Source of the DNA: Alphaproteobacteria bacterium
GTDB lineage: Bacteria; Pseudomonadota; Alphaproteobacteria; UBA6615
Assembly (NCBI GenBank): GCA_022449545.1
Contig: JAKUPN010000003.1
Span: 93,796 to 157,795 of the forward strand
Reading direction: 5' to 3'
Length of the DNA stretch: 64,000 nucleotides
Shown: in pieces, positions 44,626-54,391 of the stretch
How the letters are laid out: each line of letters begins with the position of its first letter
Numbering within the stretch: position 1 is the first letter of the stretch
Translations under genes and position numbers: made by a program
The notes under the pieces: generated by a model
Seen by the model: only the letters and a program-made list of their open reading frames with translations
What the model was told of the DNA's origin: nothing
Databases searched by the model: none

Positions 44626-45981
44626 TTATTTAGGTTTTAGGAGCTTACCTTTTTTTATACCTGTAGGTTCACCTACAACAATAAATTTTAGGGAATCTGG
44701 ATCTATCCACTTTTTCGCTATTCTTCTCAGGTCTTTTAGAGTAACTGATTTAAATTTTTTATTGCGTTCATTTATGTAATTGATTCCTAGCCCCTGTCTC
44801 TGAATAGCAACTAATATATTGGATATTGAAGAAGTACTATCAAATCTTAGTGCAAGTGAACCCGTTATGTTATCCTGAGCCAATGAGAGCTCTTCCATAG
44901 TTATTTGTGCTTTGTGAATTCGATCCCATTCATTTTTAATGATCTGAATAGTCTGACTCGCAGTCCGATTATCTGTGGATGCGCCGCCTAACCACAAAGC
45001 TGAATATTTCATAGGCAATAAATAACTATAAACAGAATAAGCTAATCCTCTTTTCTCACGAACCTCTTTATAAAGACGCGAAGTAAAGCTACCCCCCCCT
45101 AATATGTGGTTGATTATATAAGCTCCATAGTAATCTGGGTGACCCCGAGGTAGCCCTATATGACTAAATAAAATATTACTCTGAGATTGTCTTAGCTGAT
45201 AAACATAAATCCCACCCGCTTCACTCGGAAACGTTGTCTCGACAAATAGTTTGCCTTCTAAATTTGAAGGTTGTGGAAAAGTACTATCTAGCAGAGAAGC
45301 AAGATCAGACGGCGTAATATCTCCAGCAACACCGATTAGTATATTAGAGCGCACGAACCTCTTTTCTACATAATCATGTAAATCATGCTTAGTAATAGCT
45401 CCAACACTTTTATTTGATCCAATAGTCTTTCTGGCATAGGGATGCCCGGGAAAATTGATAGACCATAGAGCTTCTTCAGCTATTTCCTTAGGATCTTTTC
45501 TTTTGCTCGCAATTTCAGCCAGGATTCGACTACGAGCACGATCAATTTCAACTTTATCAAAACGTGGCTTGGTAATTGCTAAGTTTAACATTTCAAAAGC
45601 CTTAATACGATTTCTATTAAGGGTTTTAAGATTGCCGCTGAAATAATCTTTAGAAACGGAAAAACTCATTTCTATAGATCTATCCTCCAGTATACGTCTA
45701 AATTCTTCAGCATTAAATTTTCCAGCTCCCCCATCAAGTAACAAAGACACCATATTAGATAGACCGCTCTTTTTTAAAGGATCAGCTGAGGAACCAGCAG
45801 AAATTGAAAATGAAACTGAGGTGATAGGCAACATTCGATCTTCAAGCAGCCAAGCTTTAACACCTCCAGGACTGATCACCTCCTGAATCTCGACAGCTCT
45901 GGCATTCTGCGTAAAACTAATAATTAAACATAGCACACATGCAAAAAGGGTTTTATTCTGAATGACACTACTTTGTTTCAT
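44626..45981 (-). CDS. M16-family periplasmic protein, inactive subunit
   Basis: A 451-residue M16 peptidase homologue with a signal peptide (about 1-29, ending in NARA). The zinc motif HxxEH is lost: the corresponding place reads GLSNMVSLLLDGGAG. The C-terminal half keeps the glycine-rich GGGSFTSRLYKEVREKRGLAYSV element with the substrate-binding Arg/Tyr pair. Such proteins act as the non-catalytic partner of an active M16 protein, here the gene just upstream with a 9-base gap. The pair presumably forms a periplasmic heterodimer like alpha/beta mitochondrial processing peptidase; substrates are unknown. Confidence 0.92.
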   Translation of the reverse strand: MKQSSVIQNKTLFACVLCLIISFTQNARAVEIQEVISPGGVKAWLLEDRMLPITSVSFSISAGSSADPLKKSGLSNMVSLLLDGGAGKFNAEEFRRILEDRSIEMSFSVSKDYFSGNLKTLNRNRIKAFEMLNLAITKPRFDKVEIDRARSRILAEIASKRKDPKEIAEEALWSINFPGHPYARKTIGSNKSVGAITKHDLHDYVEKRFVRSNILIGVAGDITPSDLASLLDSTFPQPSNLEGKLFVETTFPSEAGGIYVYQLRQSQSNILFSHIGLPRGHPDYYGAYIINHILGGGSFTSRLYKEVREKRGLAYSVYSYLLPMKYSALWLGGASTDNRTASQTIQIIKNEWDRIHKAQITMEELSLAQDNITGSLALRFDSTSSISNILVAIQRQGLGINYINERNKKFKSVTLKDLRRIAKKWIDPDSLKFIVVGEPTGIKKGKLLKPK

Positions 45982-45990
45982 TGAAATAAA

Positions 45991-47355
45991 CTAATTTTTT
46001 ATTTTAGGCATTAGTACGCCAGTAACAAAATCTTGAGAGGCCAATATTTCTCTAGCAACTGAATTGACTTGTTCAACCGTTACTTCGGAAACTCTTTTTG
46101 ACCATTGTTCTACATCAGAAACCGACCGTCCTGTAGAAAGTGCTATTCCAAATAAATAGGCAGGACCACTCAAACTATCTCTAGCAAAAATCGAGCTATC
46201 TATTAATCGATTTTTAGCTCTGTTTAACTCTTCCTCTTTTATGCCAAATTGTTCGACGAGTTTTAGTTCTGTTTCCAATGATATCACCAATTGATTAATA
46301 TCAACATTTGGTCGAGGACTAACCCAGATTCCCATAGATGTTTTATCCAAGTAATTTGGAAAATACCAAGCTCCTGTTGAAACGGCCAAAGGCCGATCTA
46401 CAACTAAAGAGGTGTAAAGCCTACTTGAAAGTGACCCCCCTAAAATTTCGACAAAAATTTTAATTGCAAAAGCCTTTTCTTTATAGGTGCTTGAATAGCT
46501 GGGAACCGCCCATCGTCTCGTCCAGCTTGGATGTCCGACCTTTTCATCTTTTAAAATTACTTTTTTTTCTACTCGAGTAGAAGTTTCTTTTATTCTCTCT
46601 CGATGAGGCACAAAACGAAAAGGCACTTTTCCATAATATCTTTTTGCCAGTTCAAATACTTGAAAAGACGACACGTCTCCGCTTACGACCAATACAGCGT
46701 TATTAGGACTATACCAAGTTTTATAAAACTCAACTATGTCTTCAGTTTTCAACTCTAGTATCTCGTTTTGCCACCCTATCACAGGAATTCCGTATGGATG
46801 ATTCAGAAAGAGAATCGCATCAATCTTCTCTTTTAATAAGCCATAAGGGTTATTTTCTACTCTAGATCTGCGTTCTTCAATTATAACTTTTCGTTCTGAA
46901 TTAACTGACTCATCGTTTAAAACAAGACCAGTCATGCGATCAGATTCGAGGTCCATTATTAAGCTAAGGTGTTCAACTGGAACGGTTTGATAATAGCCAG
47001 TATAGTCGTGCCCAGTAAAAGCATTTTCTTTTCCTCCAAGACTGGAAACAACTTCAGAAAACCTACCTGATGGATTTTTTCTCGTTCCTTTAAACATTAG
47101 GTGTTCAAGAAAATGAGCTAGTCCAGACTTACCATATGGGTCATCTGCAGACCCGACTTTGTAAAACAACATCTGGGTTACTACAGGTGCACGGTTGTTT
47201 TCAATAACTACAATTTGAAGCCCGTTATCGAGAATAAGCGTTTTAGGATTGAAATCTTGTGCCAATACCCAGCTCGAGCTGGCAAGGAATATCATTAAAG
47301 ATAAAGTCCCAAAACTGACGATTAATGAACCGAACGGATTATATAAACGGGACAT
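45991..47355 (-). CDS. M16-family periplasmic zinc peptidase, active subunit
   Basis: A 454-residue exported M16 metallopeptidase. A signal sequence (about 1-32, ending LAQD) precedes the N-terminal domain with the intact zinc motif HFLEHLMFKGT (H-x-x-E-H) and the third ligand Glu in VIIEERRSRVENNP. GGSLSSRLYTSLV provides the C-terminal binding element. It is the catalytic partner of the inactive M16 gene downstream, and both follow the DUF3035 lipoprotein, lspA and ileS, a gene order conserved in Alphaproteobacteria. The cleaved substrate is unknown. Confidence 0.94.
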   Translation of the reverse strand: MSRLYNPFGSLIVSFGTLSLMIFLASSSWVLAQDFNPKTLILDNGLQIVVIENNRAPVVTQMLFYKVGSADDPYGKSGLAHFLEHLMFKGTRKNPSGRFSEVVSSLGGKENAFTGHDYTGYYQTVPVEHLSLIMDLESDRMTGLVLNDESVNSERKVIIEERRSRVENNPYGLLKEKIDAILFLNHPYGIPVIGWQNEILELKTEDIVEFYKTWYSPNNAVLVVSGDVSSFQVFELAKRYYGKVPFRFVPHRERIKETSTRVEKKVILKDEKVGHPSWTRRWAVPSYSSTYKEKAFAIKIFVEILGGSLSSRLYTSLVVDRPLAVSTGAWYFPNYLDKTSMGIWVSPRPNVDINQLVISLETELKLVEQFGIKEEELNRAKNRLIDSSIFARDSLSGPAYLFGIALSTGRSVSDVEQWSKRVSEVTVEQVNSVAREILASQDFVTGVLMPKIKN

Positions 47356-47399
47356 TAAAATATAGAGAAATTAGAGGATTTAAAAATTAAAACTAGCAA

Positions 47400-48005
47400 T
47401 CAAAAAAGTTTTAATAACTGTTTTGATTTGCGGCCAATATATGGTGTGAGACCTTCTGTAGGTTCTTTTCCTAGCTCTTTGTTTTTCATTAAACGCTGGG
47501 ACTCTTTATTTGCGTCAACCACAATACCTTTTTCTGGTTTGTGTTTTAGTAGCTTAAGTATAAACGTCATATCAGCTTCAGCTAAAATAGAACTTTCACG
47601 ATCGATTCTAGCACGAATATTTGTCTCAACTTTATCTGCTCCACTAAGTTTAAGTAGAGCCTTTTCTCCTTCTGTGAATTGATTACCCTTAAACTTAGAT
47701 AATAAATTTGTGTTTTTTCTTTGAAAAACAGTATTTTTTGCTTGCTCTCTCGGAGAAGCAACGCCGGGCCTTTCTGCGCCTGGCTTAGGAGGGCGGAGTT
47801 TAAAATCTGGGGGTTTTGATAAAGGCGCACGTTTAATAACTGCAAATTCATCAGGAGCCTGACGCTCAAGACCAAAGGTTCTTTTAGCAGAATCTCCACA
47901 GGAAGCAAGTGGTAGGGTCAGAACAAAAGCAACCACAAAAAATTTCGAGAAGCTGTTCAATCTAATGAATCTGTTTAACTGATTTTTGTAAAATAAAAAT
48001 TCCAT
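47400..48005 (-). CDS. DUF3035-type lipoprotein, BamF-like
   Basis: A 201-residue outer-membrane lipoprotein candidate: a hydrophobic signal (about 20-35) ends in the lipobox LASC with Cys at residue 36. Just after it is the motif RQAPDEFAVIKRAPLSKPPDF, a stretch shared with the alphaproteobacterial BAM-complex lipoprotein BamF (DUF3035) and related to the BamC N-terminus, as I recall from published work; I could not check this. The rest is Lys/Arg/Pro-rich and probably flexible. Function would be outer-membrane protein assembly. Position between lspA and the M16 pair is typical for this gene. Confidence 0.75.
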   Translation of the reverse strand: MEFLFYKNQLNRFIRLNSFSKFFVVAFVLTLPLASCGDSAKRTFGLERQAPDEFAVIKRAPLSKPPDFKLRPPKPGAERPGVASPREQAKNTVFQRKNTNLLSKFKGNQFTEGEKALLKLSGADKVETNIRARIDRESSILAEADMTFILKLLKHKPEKGIVVDANKESQRLMKNKELGKEPTEGLTPYIGRKSKQLLKLF

Positions 48006-48051
48006 TTTTAACTTACCTCAAGACTACTGATTTCGATTATCTTTATTATCA

Positions 48052-48525
48052 TTAATCTGATCTCTTTTGAGTTGGTAAATATAAACTTTTATAAAGCAGA
48101 AGTAATGCGCCAATAACTATACAACTATCTGCCAAATTAAACGCCGGCCAATGAAACCCTAATAAGTGAAAATCTAAAAAGTCTATAACAGCACCAATTA
48201 TTATACGATCAACCAGATTACTCAAAGCCCCGCCTAAAACCAAAACTAGACATATAACAACATAAACACTTTTTGTGCGGAACAACCAAATAAATAAAAC
48301 TATAATTAAAGCTATCGCAACCAAAACAAGTATCCATCGACCTAATTCACTGCCGGTATTAAACAAACCAAAACTTATGCCCGTATTGTAAACAGGAACC
48401 AGATTGAAAAAACTGGTAACTTCTATCACCCTATATGGGTTAAAAATCATACCAATAATAATTTTCTTTGAAATTTGATCAATTATCACAATCAAAATAA
48501 CTAATAAAAGCGCCCAGACACGCAT
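48052..48525 (-). CDS. lspA: Lipoprotein signal peptidase (signal peptidase II)
   Basis: LspA cleaves the signal peptide of diacylated prolipoproteins in the inner membrane. The 157-residue protein has four hydrophobic segments and the two catalytic Asp: D115 in GAVIDFLDF and D133 in FNLADS. NLVPVYNTGISFGLF and LSNLVDRI are further conserved blocks. It processes lipoproteins such as the downstream BamF-like protein. It begins 3 bases after the ileS stop, so the two are cotranscribed, the standard bacterial arrangement. Confidence 0.96.
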   Translation of the reverse strand: MRVWALLLVILIVIIDQISKKIIIGMIFNPYRVIEVTSFFNLVPVYNTGISFGLFNTGSELGRWILVLVAIALIIVLFIWLFRTKSVYVVICLVLVLGGALSNLVDRIIIGAVIDFLDFHLLGFHWPAFNLADSCIVIGALLLLYKSLYLPTQKRSD

Positions 48526-48528
48526 CCT

Positions 48529-51381
48529 TTATATATCACCCTCATTATTTTCCGTCGCTAGCGCTTCAACTGCCTGAACACACCGCCCACATATATCTGG
48601 ATGTCCATGTGTACCTACATCTATTAACACCTGCCAACATCTTACACATTTTACCCCTTCAGCTATTTTAGAAACAACACCAATATCTGGGGTTTCCTCC
48701 ATTATAAAACTTTCAGCTAAAGGAGTACCCTCTATAAGACGACCAGACGAAGTTATTGATATTTCAGCTAAGTTAATCCCTTCCATGGCTAAAATGGATG
48801 AATTGTCGGCGTACACATCTATATCAGCTTCAAGGCTTGAGCCTATTCGCTTTTCTGATCTCTCCACCTCAAGTGCCCCGGTTATAACTCGGCGCAACCG
48901 TCTAATTTTATCCCATTTTAGAGCTAATTCATCATCTCTCCAATTTTTGTCGACTGATGGAAAAGTTATCAAATGTACACTTTTAGACAGATCATCTCCG
49001 TGCCTCGTAATCCAAGCCTCTTCAGCTGTAAAACACAAAATCGGTGCTAACCAGGCGCTTAAATAATCGAATAAAATATCTAGAGTGGTAAGACAAGAAA
49101 GACGTTTTTGTGAATTTATAGCATCACAATACAAACAATCTTTTCTAATGTCGAAATAAAAAGCAGACAAATCGACAGCGCAGAAATTATGCAAAACAGT
49201 CCACATATTGTGAAAATCAAAATCATCGATACATTTACGTATTGTTCCATCCAGCTCCCATATCCTATGTAAAACCCAACGCTCAAGTTCAGGCATCTCC
49301 TGCACAGAAATGATCTGACTATTTTTAAATTCGTTCAGGTTTCCTAATAAAAATCTCAGTGTATTGCGAACACGACGATATAAGTCAGACTGATGCTTTA
49401 GGATTTCAGGCCCTATACGTAAGTCTTCTGAATAATCGGAGCTTACTACCCAAATTCTCAATATATCTGCCCCCAGTTGCTCGATCACACTTTGGGGTGC
49501 AACAACATTTCCAAGAGATTTTGACATTTTTCTTCCATCCTCAGCCATAACAAACCCATGGGTAAGTACGGCGTCATATGGTGCTCGCCCGCGTGTGCCT
49601 GCAGACTCTAATAAAGAAGAGTGAAACCAGCCCCTATGTTGGTCTGATCCTTCCAAATATAGAGAAGCTGGCCACTCTAATTCTGGTCTATCCTCAAGGA
49701 CGAAACTGTGAGTTGATCCAGATTCGAACCAAACCTCCACTATATCCGATACTTGATCATAGTCCTGCTCATTATAGTCATCACCAAGAAACCTTTTGGA
49801 AGGACTTGAAAACCAAGCATCTCCTCCCTCTAATTCGAATGCCTCTGCTATCCTATCAAAAACTTTTTGATCCTTGAGAATTTCACCCGTCTTTCTTTCA
49901 ACAAATACTGTGATAGGAACACCCCAAGCACGTTGACGAGAAATGCACCAATCAGGTCTGGTTTCAATCATTGATCTTAAACGTGTTCTTCCCGCACTAG
50001 GCACAAATCTGGTTTCGTCAATCGCCGTAAGTGCCTTTTCACGCAGCTCGTTCGTCTCCATGGAAATGAACCATTGAGCTGTATTACGAAATATCAGAGG
50101 TGATTTAGAGCGCCATGAATGAGGGTAAGAATGTCTGAGGCTTCCTTTAGCCAAGAGGTGTCCAACTTTTGAAAGCTCTTTAATTACTCCACCATTAGCG
50201 TTCCCAAACTTACCGTCCTGATTAATTACCTGCATGCCGCCGAAAATTGGTACATGGTCATAGTATTGACCATTTTCATCAACCATATCAGGCACCGGAA
50301 TTGCATTATCTAGACAAAGATAATAATCATCTTCTCCATGGCTGGGTGCCATATGCACAAAACCAGTGCCCGTTTCAGTTGTAACAAAGCTTCCCTGAAA
50401 TAAGTCTACATCGTAATCAAAATCCTTACCTCTCAGAGGATGTGCGCATGACGTGCCAGACAGTTCCCTACCTCGAAATCGGGTTATTTCAGATATTTTT
50501 TCTATCCCACATTCAGATTTGAATGAATCCATTAATTCTATACAGACCACCAGACGATCACCAACTTGAGAGACAGCCCCTTCACTTATCTCATCCACGT
50601 TTATCACTGCATATTCAATATTCTCTCCATATGCGATTGCTCGATTCCCAGGTATAGTCCAGGGAGTAGTAGTCCAAATAACAATTCCAGAGTCTTTAAG
50701 TTCCTCAATACTAGATTTAGTTACAGGAAAGCGGAGATAAATCGTTGGTGACTTGTGTTCCTCATATTCCACCTCAGCATCCGCCAAGGCAGTTTTTTCT
50801 GCCACAGACCATAAGACCGGCCTTGTGCCTCGATATAAGCCCCCGTTCATAGCAAATTTACTTATTTCACGAGCGATCTGTGCTTCAGCTTTAAAATTCA
50901 TAGTGGTATAGGGGTTTTTCCAGTTTCCTATGACACCTAATCTCTGAAACTCTTTTGCTTGCTCTTCAACCCATCTTTGCGCAAAATCTCTACATTCCTG
51001 ACGAAATTCTATAACTGGAACTTCATCTTTATTCCTGCCAGCCGCCCGATATTCTTCTTCAACCTTCCATTCGATAGGTAATCCATGACAATCCCATCCA
51101 GGTACGTAGTTTGCATCTTTTCCGATCATCTGCTGCGAACGGTTAATTACATCCTTTAGAATTTTATTAAGTGCATGCCCTATATGAAGGTTTCCATTAG
51201 CGTACGGAGGCCCATCATGAAGAATAAACTTCTCTCTACCCAATGAATCTTCACGTTGTTTGTCAAACAGATCTATTTTTGACCATCGTTCAAGCAACTC
51301 TGGTTCTTTTTTCGGCAGGCCTGCCCTCATTGGAAATTTAGTCGACGGAAGAAAAATCGTATCTTTGTAATCAGTTGCCAT
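48529..51381 (-). CDS. ileS: Isoleucyl-tRNA synthetase
   Basis: IleS charges tRNA-Ile and edits misactivated valine. The 950-residue class I synthetase has HIGH at residues 66-69 (NGNLHIGHALNK), the editing domain (about 180-390 with VIWTTTPWTIPGN), DGRKMSKSLGNV (KMSKS loop) and the C-terminal zinc motif CVRCWQV...CGRC. Length and domain order are normal for the bacterial type. It heads a minus-strand run ileS-lspA-BamF-like-M16-M16. It starts 114 bases after ribF, in the same direction. Confidence 0.98.
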   Translation of the reverse strand: MATDYKDTIFLPSTKFPMRAGLPKKEPELLERWSKIDLFDKQREDSLGREKFILHDGPPYANGNLHIGHALNKILKDVINRSQQMIGKDANYVPGWDCHGLPIEWKVEEEYRAAGRNKDEVPVIEFRQECRDFAQRWVEEQAKEFQRLGVIGNWKNPYTTMNFKAEAQIAREISKFAMNGGLYRGTRPVLWSVAEKTALADAEVEYEEHKSPTIYLRFPVTKSSIEELKDSGIVIWTTTPWTIPGNRAIAYGENIEYAVINVDEISEGAVSQVGDRLVVCIELMDSFKSECGIEKISEITRFRGRELSGTSCAHPLRGKDFDYDVDLFQGSFVTTETGTGFVHMAPSHGEDDYYLCLDNAIPVPDMVDENGQYYDHVPIFGGMQVINQDGKFGNANGGVIKELSKVGHLLAKGSLRHSYPHSWRSKSPLIFRNTAQWFISMETNELREKALTAIDETRFVPSAGRTRLRSMIETRPDWCISRQRAWGVPITVFVERKTGEILKDQKVFDRIAEAFELEGGDAWFSSPSKRFLGDDYNEQDYDQVSDIVEVWFESGSTHSFVLEDRPELEWPASLYLEGSDQHRGWFHSSLLESAGTRGRAPYDAVLTHGFVMAEDGRKMSKSLGNVVAPQSVIEQLGADILRIWVVSSDYSEDLRIGPEILKHQSDLYRRVRNTLRFLLGNLNEFKNSQIISVQEMPELERWVLHRIWELDGTIRKCIDDFDFHNMWTVLHNFCAVDLSAFYFDIRKDCLYCDAINSQKRLSCLTTLDILFDYLSAWLAPILCFTAEEAWITRHGDDLSKSVHLITFPSVDKNWRDDELALKWDKIRRLRRVITGALEVERSEKRIGSSLEADIDVYADNSSILAMEGINLAEISITSSGRLIEGTPLAESFIMEETPDIGVVSKIAEGVKCVRCWQVLIDVGTHGHPDICGRCVQAVEALATENNEGDI

Positions 51382-51495
51382 CAGCTGTCCTTAAAATCGA
51401 GTGCCGCCTAAAAAGCCAATAGTGTTTGATAAACTAATCAAAACTTTAGAAAGGCAACCCCCAAGTATCATTTTTTTAAATAATAATTTAAATCT

Positions 51496-52455
51496 CTATT
51501 CATTTTTATTAAGTGATTTGTTTTCAAGGCTTTTTCTAGCTGTCTCGCAGTCTAGTTTTATTTGATCTTTCAGAGCCTCAAAATTTTCGAACTTGCGCTC
51601 TGGCCTTAAATGTTCGACTAGTGCGACCCGCAAATTCTTGCCATATAAATCTTCCTCAAAATCAAACAAATGTGTTTCAAGTAGCAGCCTAGTTCCTTCT
51701 ACAGTTGGTCGATCACCAAAATTTGCAACTCCATTTAACCATTTTGTCTTTCCATCACTTAAAACACCCGCACGAACTGAATAGACACCCTTAGCCGGTT
51801 CAACATATTCACTAGACTCAATATTTGCTGTTGGAAAACCAATAGTTCGCCCTCTTTGATCTCCTTTTATGACCCTTCCCTCAATTTCCCACGTGCGTCC
51901 CAACTGCATAGCAACTTCCTGCATCTTGCCCTCAGACACATACTGACGAATAACCGAAGAAGAAAATAGCTCTCCATTACTGTCTTTGGCTGGCTCAACA
52001 ATCGTAACCCCAAAGCCAAACTCCAGACTTGTTTTCTTGAGAACCAAAGGATTACCAGAACGGTTGTTCCCAAATGCAAAATCGTGGCCGACAATTACAT
52101 GGGAAACCTCGAGGTCTCGTATTAATATATCTTGAATGAATTCCCGTGCCGATAATTTGGCTAAATTATTATTAAATTTACAAACTATTAAATTATCAAC
52201 TCCTAAGTCGGAGACAGCTCTCGTTTTGGCCCGAAATGGGGTCAGTCTAAAAGGCTTTTCATTCGGACGGAAAAAGCGACGTGGATGAGGTCGAAAAGTT
52301 AAGACATTAAATGGCTTACCAATCTGTTGAGAAACTGAACGGGCTTCTGAAATAACTAATTGGTGACCCTTGTGTAAACCATCGAAGTTTCCAATGGCCA
52401 CCACGCCACCCTTAGCATGATCAATAACGCTTGAATTATGTCTAATTAAATGCAT
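51496..52455 (-). CDS. ribF: Bifunctional riboflavin kinase/FMN adenylyltransferase
   Basis: RibF makes FMN and then FAD from riboflavin. The 319-residue protein has the N-terminal nucleotidyltransferase domain (VAIGNFDGLHKGHQLV near residue 20, HVIVGHDFAFGNNRSG near 115) and the C-terminal kinase domain with KGDQRGRTIGFPTANI and FGDRPTV (about 185-255). FMN from this enzyme would serve the two hydroxyacid-oxidase-like proteins in the window. It lies upstream of ileS in the common ribF-ileS-lspA order. Secure. Confidence 0.96.
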   Translation of the reverse strand: MHLIRHNSSVIDHAKGGVVAIGNFDGLHKGHQLVISEARSVSQQIGKPFNVLTFRPHPRRFFRPNEKPFRLTPFRAKTRAVSDLGVDNLIVCKFNNNLAKLSAREFIQDILIRDLEVSHVIVGHDFAFGNNRSGNPLVLKKTSLEFGFGVTIVEPAKDSNGELFSSSVIRQYVSEGKMQEVAMQLGRTWEIEGRVIKGDQRGRTIGFPTANIESSEYVEPAKGVYSVRAGVLSDGKTKWLNGVANFGDRPTVEGTRLLLETHLFDFEEDLYGKNLRVALVEHLRPERKFENFEALKDQIKLDCETARKSLENKSLNKNE

Positions 52456-52569
52456 AACCGCGGGATTTACCTGTGGTGTTCAGCGATATCAAGTGAAACA
52501 TTCAACAAATTCATAAAAAATCACCTAAATTTCAACTTTAACTTGAGTAAGCCATTCATAATCATAACA

Positions 52570-54009
52570 TTAATTTGATTTTGATTTTGGTCCAGAAATA
52601 GGGTTAATCGGAGTAGTTACTTCAAGGCCAACTATTTCTTCAAGTTTCGCAGCAAATGATAGTAATTGTGCTTCTCCACGTGGTTTTCCTACTAGCTGCA
52701 AGCCAACTGGAAGACCGGAGTCCGTAAAACCACATGGAACTGATATCGCGGGTAAAGATGCCAAAGTAGCTAGATACGAAACGTAAACCCATTCAATATA
52801 ATTGTTAAATTTGTGATCTCCCAGACGATCCAAATAACGGTTGTTAACATCAAAAGGAGGTACAATCGCACTAGGCAAGGCCAATAAATCATACTGTTCA
52901 AACCAAGAAATAACGCGTCTATAGAGCTCACCTTGCGCTACCCAAGCTTTGCCAACGTCTCCAACGGATTGATTCATGCCCTTTTCAATATTCCATATCA
53001 TCTCTGGTTTAAGAAATTCTCGATGTTTCTCTATAAGGGGGGCTCTTAGCCCAACAAATAATGCAGCTCGGAGGACTTGAAAAATATCAATAATGCCAGA
53101 GCAATCAGGAGAGGATTCTTCAACTATTGATCCTTCGTCTTCAAACTTTTGAACTGCACCAGAGCAGATTGTGGCCACTTCGTGATCCACCGGACCAATT
53201 CCTAAATCAGCCGTAAAACCAATTTTTACCGGAGCTTGCGGCCTGTCAGAAAATTCCTGAAATGAATATAGCGGACGTTCAAGTGAAATAGGGTCCTCGC
53301 ATCGCCTCCCTACTTCTGCATCCAACATTAGAGCCACATCACCAACTGTTCTTCCCATGGGGCCATCTACCGATAGCATTTGGAAGGGGTTTCGGCTGGG
53401 GCCATGAGACACCCGTCCAGGGCTGGGTCTCATTCCAACTACTGAGCAGAAGCTGGCCGGGGTGCGCAAAGAACCACCCAGATCCGAGCCCGTTGCTAAC
53501 CACGCCATCCCTGTAGCCAATGCAACTGCTGATCCACCCGAAGACCCCCCACAAGTAAGGTCAGTGTTCCAAGGATTAAGGGTTTTACCAAACACTTCAT
53601 TAAATGTATTTGCTCCTGCGCCAAACTCAGGTGTGTTTGACTTTCCAATAATCACTGCACCACTTCGGCGTAGATTGGACACAGATATTTCATCGCTTTC
53701 AGGAATATGATCAGAGAAGATATTGGATCCATACGTCGTTAGAACACCCTCAACTTCGTTTAGATCCTTAACTACTATCGGTAGACCTGCTAACCACCCA
53801 GCACCCACTTCATCCGGCTTAGTCAAGGTCCTGCACTGCTCGTATGCCTTATCTAGACATAATGTAGGTAGGGCATTCACCTGATCATTTATGTTATCTA
53901 TACGCGTTGCTACTGAGTCCACCATTTCGGATGGAGTAACTTCTCCCACTTTAAGTAGTTGTACAGCTTTTTGAGCGGTAAGATTTGTGAGCTCTAGGTC
54001 TCCAGGCAT
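52570..54009 (-). CDS. Amidase-signature hydrolase
   Basis: A 479-residue amidase-signature enzyme that hydrolyses an amide bond. The Ser-Ser-Lys triad is complete: K81 (LPIVVKDLNEVEG), the cis-Ser in CGGSSGGSAVA (S156/S157) and the nucleophile S180 in TGSDLGGSLRTPA. It lacks GatA-specific context, and gatB/gatC are absent, so it is more likely a catabolic amidase than the tRNA-Gln amidotransferase subunit. It is third in a probable operon FAH hydrolase-YciI-amidase (gaps of 14 and 44 bases), which points to breakdown of an amide-containing or aromatic compound. Substrate unknown. Confidence 0.9.
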   Translation of the reverse strand: MPGDLELTNLTAQKAVQLLKVGEVTPSEMVDSVATRIDNINDQVNALPTLCLDKAYEQCRTLTKPDEVGAGWLAGLPIVVKDLNEVEGVLTTYGSNIFSDHIPESDEISVSNLRRSGAVIIGKSNTPEFGAGANTFNEVFGKTLNPWNTDLTCGGSSGGSAVALATGMAWLATGSDLGGSLRTPASFCSVVGMRPSPGRVSHGPSRNPFQMLSVDGPMGRTVGDVALMLDAEVGRRCEDPISLERPLYSFQEFSDRPQAPVKIGFTADLGIGPVDHEVATICSGAVQKFEDEGSIVEESSPDCSGIIDIFQVLRAALFVGLRAPLIEKHREFLKPEMIWNIEKGMNQSVGDVGKAWVAQGELYRRVISWFEQYDLLALPSAIVPPFDVNNRYLDRLGDHKFNNYIEWVYVSYLATLASLPAISVPCGFTDSGLPVGLQLVGKPRGEAQLLSFAAKLEEIVGLEVTTPINPISGPKSKSN

Positions 54010-54053
54010 TTATTGACTCCTAAAATTGTGCCTTTTTGAGGTAAATCTGTTTT

Positions 54054-54377
54054 TTAGTTTTCTATAGGCACACGTTTTAGGAAGGGCTCTATTATGACCT
54101 CGTTGAAAATCCCACCTTTTGTATATGGGTCTTCAAAGTGTATAGCTTCAGCAGCTGCACGATCCGGTACATCCACAACCAACAAATTGCCTATAACATC
54201 CCTAATTCCCTTTTCGTTATATACAAAATTAGATTCGTTAATACCCTCTTTAACCAGACCTCCACCAAAAACTATAAATGACATAAACGCTTTCTGATAC
54301 TCGACGTGTTTTGACAATAGTCGCGCTCTCTCATCAGCCATACCTTCTTTGTCTTTTCGGGCTATCACATAAAGCAT
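54054..54377 (-). CDS. YciI-family protein
   Basis: A 107-residue YciI-like dimeric alpha-beta protein, beginning MLYVIARKDKEGMADERARLL with HVEYQKAF and GGLVKEGI following. FVYNEKGIRDVIGNLLVVDVPDRAAA (fragments NLLVVDVPDRAAAEA, EDPYTKGGIF, EVIIEPF) matches the family's HxxW-poor C-terminal half: the EDPYTKGGIF segment is the YciI signature. Some members act as dehydrochlorinases or muconolactone-like isomerases; most are uncharacterised. It lies between the FAH-type hydrolase and the amidase in one direction, so it probably serves the same catabolic pathway. Confidence 0.87.
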   Translation of the reverse strand: MLYVIARKDKEGMADERARLLSKHVEYQKAFMSFIVFGGGLVKEGINESNFVYNEKGIRDVIGNLLVVDVPDRAAAEAIHFEDPYTKGGIFNEVIIEPFLKRVPIEN

Positions 54378-54391
54378 ATTGTATTACTTCC

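Noticed and set aside
47582..47908. Alternative reading frame of 108 residues inside the BamF-like gene
   Set aside because: It lies fully within the lipoprotein gene on the same strand in another frame, is Leu-rich without domain features, and has no ribosome binding site.
52570..54009. Calling the amidase gatA (Glu-tRNA-Gln amidotransferase subunit A)
   Set aside because: There is no gatB or gatC nearby, and the gene is linked to FAH and YciI genes; the amidase signature alone does not decide.
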